From Luethyella okanaganae (GTDB lineage Bacteria > Actinomycetota > Actinomycetes > Actinomycetales > Microbacteriaceae): 64,000 bases of DNA. Below, in pieces: positions 63,106-64,000 of the stretch (the stretch's first letter is position 1; each line of letters opens with the position of its first letter). Below the pieces are notes generated by a model. It ran no database searches. It saw only the letters and a program-made list of their open reading frames with translations, and was not told where the DNA came from. The stretch lies in contig NZ_JBHSTP010000001.1 in the NCBI RefSeq assembly GCF_042660285.1, forward strand, positions 1,302,001 to 1,366,000, in the 5' to 3' direction. The position numbers and the translations under genes were made by a program.

Positions 63106-63627
63106 TCAGCCGACCTTGTGCAGCCAGACGACGGATGAGAAGTCGCTCGCGTGGCGGAACGCCTCGAGTTCGTCGTCCCAAGCCTGTCCGAGCGCGAGAC
63201 GAAGCTCGCGATGGAGCTCGATAGCGCTGGCGCCACCGACCTCCATCGCGTAGCGGATGCGATCCTCGGGAATCACGACGTTGCCCGCGGTGTCGGTCTG
63301 GGCATAGAAGATGCCGAGATCGGGGGTATGCAGCCACCGGCCGCCGTCGGTGCCGAGCCCGGCGTCCTCGGTCACCTCGTAACGCAGATGCTCCCAGCCA
63401 CGCAGAGCCGAGGCGATACGCGCTCCTGTGCCGCGTTCGCCTTCCCAGTAGAACTCGGTGCGTTGTGCACCCTTGAGCACAGGCTGATCGGCCCAGCTGA
63501 AATTCACAGCATGGCCGAGGGCACGCCCTGCCGCCCACTCGACATGAGGGCATAAGGCCTTCGGCGACGAGTGGACATAAATGACTCCCCGTGCAGTCGG
63601 TGCCTGACGGGCTGTCGGTTCCGTCAT
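63106..63627 (-). CDS. DUF3145 family protein
   Basis: 173 residues, soluble: RGVIYVHSSPKALCPHVEWA, GWEHLRYEVTEDAGLGTDGG, HTPDLGIFYAQTDTAGNVVI. The family is restricted to actinobacteria, commonly next to fabF, and of unknown function. GGAGA precedes ATG 63627; upstream in-frame starts are not supported. Convergent with the fab operon. Confidence 0.9.
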   Translation of the reverse strand: MTEPTARQAPTARGVIYVHSSPKALCPHVEWAAGRALGHAVNFSWADQPVLKGAQRTEFYWEGERGTGARIASALRGWEHLRYEVTEDAGLGTDGGRWLHTPDLGIFYAQTDTAGNVVIPEDRIRYAMEVGGASAIELHRELRLALGQAWDDELEAFRHASDFSSVVWLHKVG

Positions 63628-63866
63628 GGTTTTCTCCGTTCGTGTGAGGTGCGTCTTCCCCAACGACCTCGAACCGGATGCCACGACGTGCTATGAAATT
63701 GGTCGACATTGCTGTCGTTACGTGAATTATGCCGCACGCCGAGTCCGAATTACAACCGTGTGATCATGAATCCGCTCCCGGCGTGTCGCGACGGCACACA
63801 GCGCATAAATCTCTATTCTCGGTATGTATTTAGTGATACGACGATCAGAATCGGGGGCGGATCACG

Positions 63867-64000
63867 ATGTCGGTGCGCAGCGGAATCCTGGCGATCCTCA
63901 CCATCGGGCCGGCTTACGGGTTCCAACTCCATGGAGAACTCGATGCCCGCACCCTCGGGCGCCGCTCCGTCAACGTCGGGCAGGTCTACGCCACCCTGGA
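63867..64000 (+). CDS. PadR family regulator (partial, cut by window end)
   Basis: The first 44 codons, MSVRSGILAILTIGPAYGFQ followed by LHGELDARTLGRRSVNVGQVYATL, match the start of PadR winged-helix repressors. A GGGGGCGG stretch precedes ATG 63867. The rest lies outside the window. The gap 63628-63866 shows no gene. Confidence 0.8.
   Translation, partial: MSVRSGILAILTIGPAYGFQLHGELDARTLGRRSVNVGQVYATL

Overview
The window is chromosomal DNA from a high-GC Gram-positive bacterium. Gene order and protein character suggest a Microbacteriaceae-like actinobacterium. The backbone carries a block also known from Mycobacterium tuberculosis and Streptomyces: E2 acyltransferase, lipB, lipA, DUF4191, RDD, glnA, glnE, glnA2, panB, map, ppgK, RNase H-like, zinc-ribbon and Nif3 genes, later followed by peroxiredoxin, aceE, a PucR regulator and fabD-fabH-acpP-fabF. 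Many genes start without a Shine-Dalgarno sequence but have a TANNNT box 6-7 bases before the start codon, the usual sign of leaderless actinobacterial mRNAs.

1-19.4 kb, core: lipoate-dependent E2 and lipoate synthesis (sucB, lipB, lipA); nitrogen assimilation (glnA behind two tandem GlnR-type boxes, the adenylyltransferase glnE, and glnA2); pantothenate synthesis (panB); methionine aminopeptidase (map); polyphosphate glucokinase (ppgK); an intact kdpE response regulator preceded by only the dead 3' end of kdpD; the RNase P RNA gene; and the rnhA-like/zinc-ribbon/nif3 group.

19.4-53.6 kb, accessory: about 34 kb that interrupts the conserved block. It is a run of small regulator-plus-target modules. 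Targets are drug-type MFS exporters (six largely complete or truncated genes plus one short fragment), small-molecule enzymes (carboxymuconolactone decarboxylase-like, quinone oxidoreductase, formaldehyde dehydrogenase, PhzF, SDR, DHFR-like, a second GAPDH) and a cation exporter. Regulators are TetR (4), MerR/SoxR (3), GlxA-type AraC (2), HxlR, MntR, MarR and a histidine-kinase/LuxR fusion. Clear operators lie in many of the intergenic gaps. Highlights are a yybP-ykoY manganese riboswitch before the cation exporter, with a zf-TFIIB protein and an MntR-like repressor behind it; a formaldehyde-oxidation module; two paralogous MerR/SoxR-MFS pairs with 19-bp-spacer promoters; and a GAPDH-MFS operon whose exporter is destroyed next to tRNA-Val. 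Broken genes (DUF1697, PaaI thioesterase, dienelactone hydrolase, two MFS genes) show repeated gain and loss. No integrase or transposase was recognised.

53.6-64 kb, core: tRNA-Val, a membrane protein, an AhpE-type peroxiredoxin, aceE (homodimeric pyruvate dehydrogenase E1, partner of the E2 at the left end), a FasR-like activator, the fatty-acid synthase II operon fabD-fabH-acpP-fabF with a strong terminator, a DUF3145 gene, and the start of a PadR regulator cut by the window edge.
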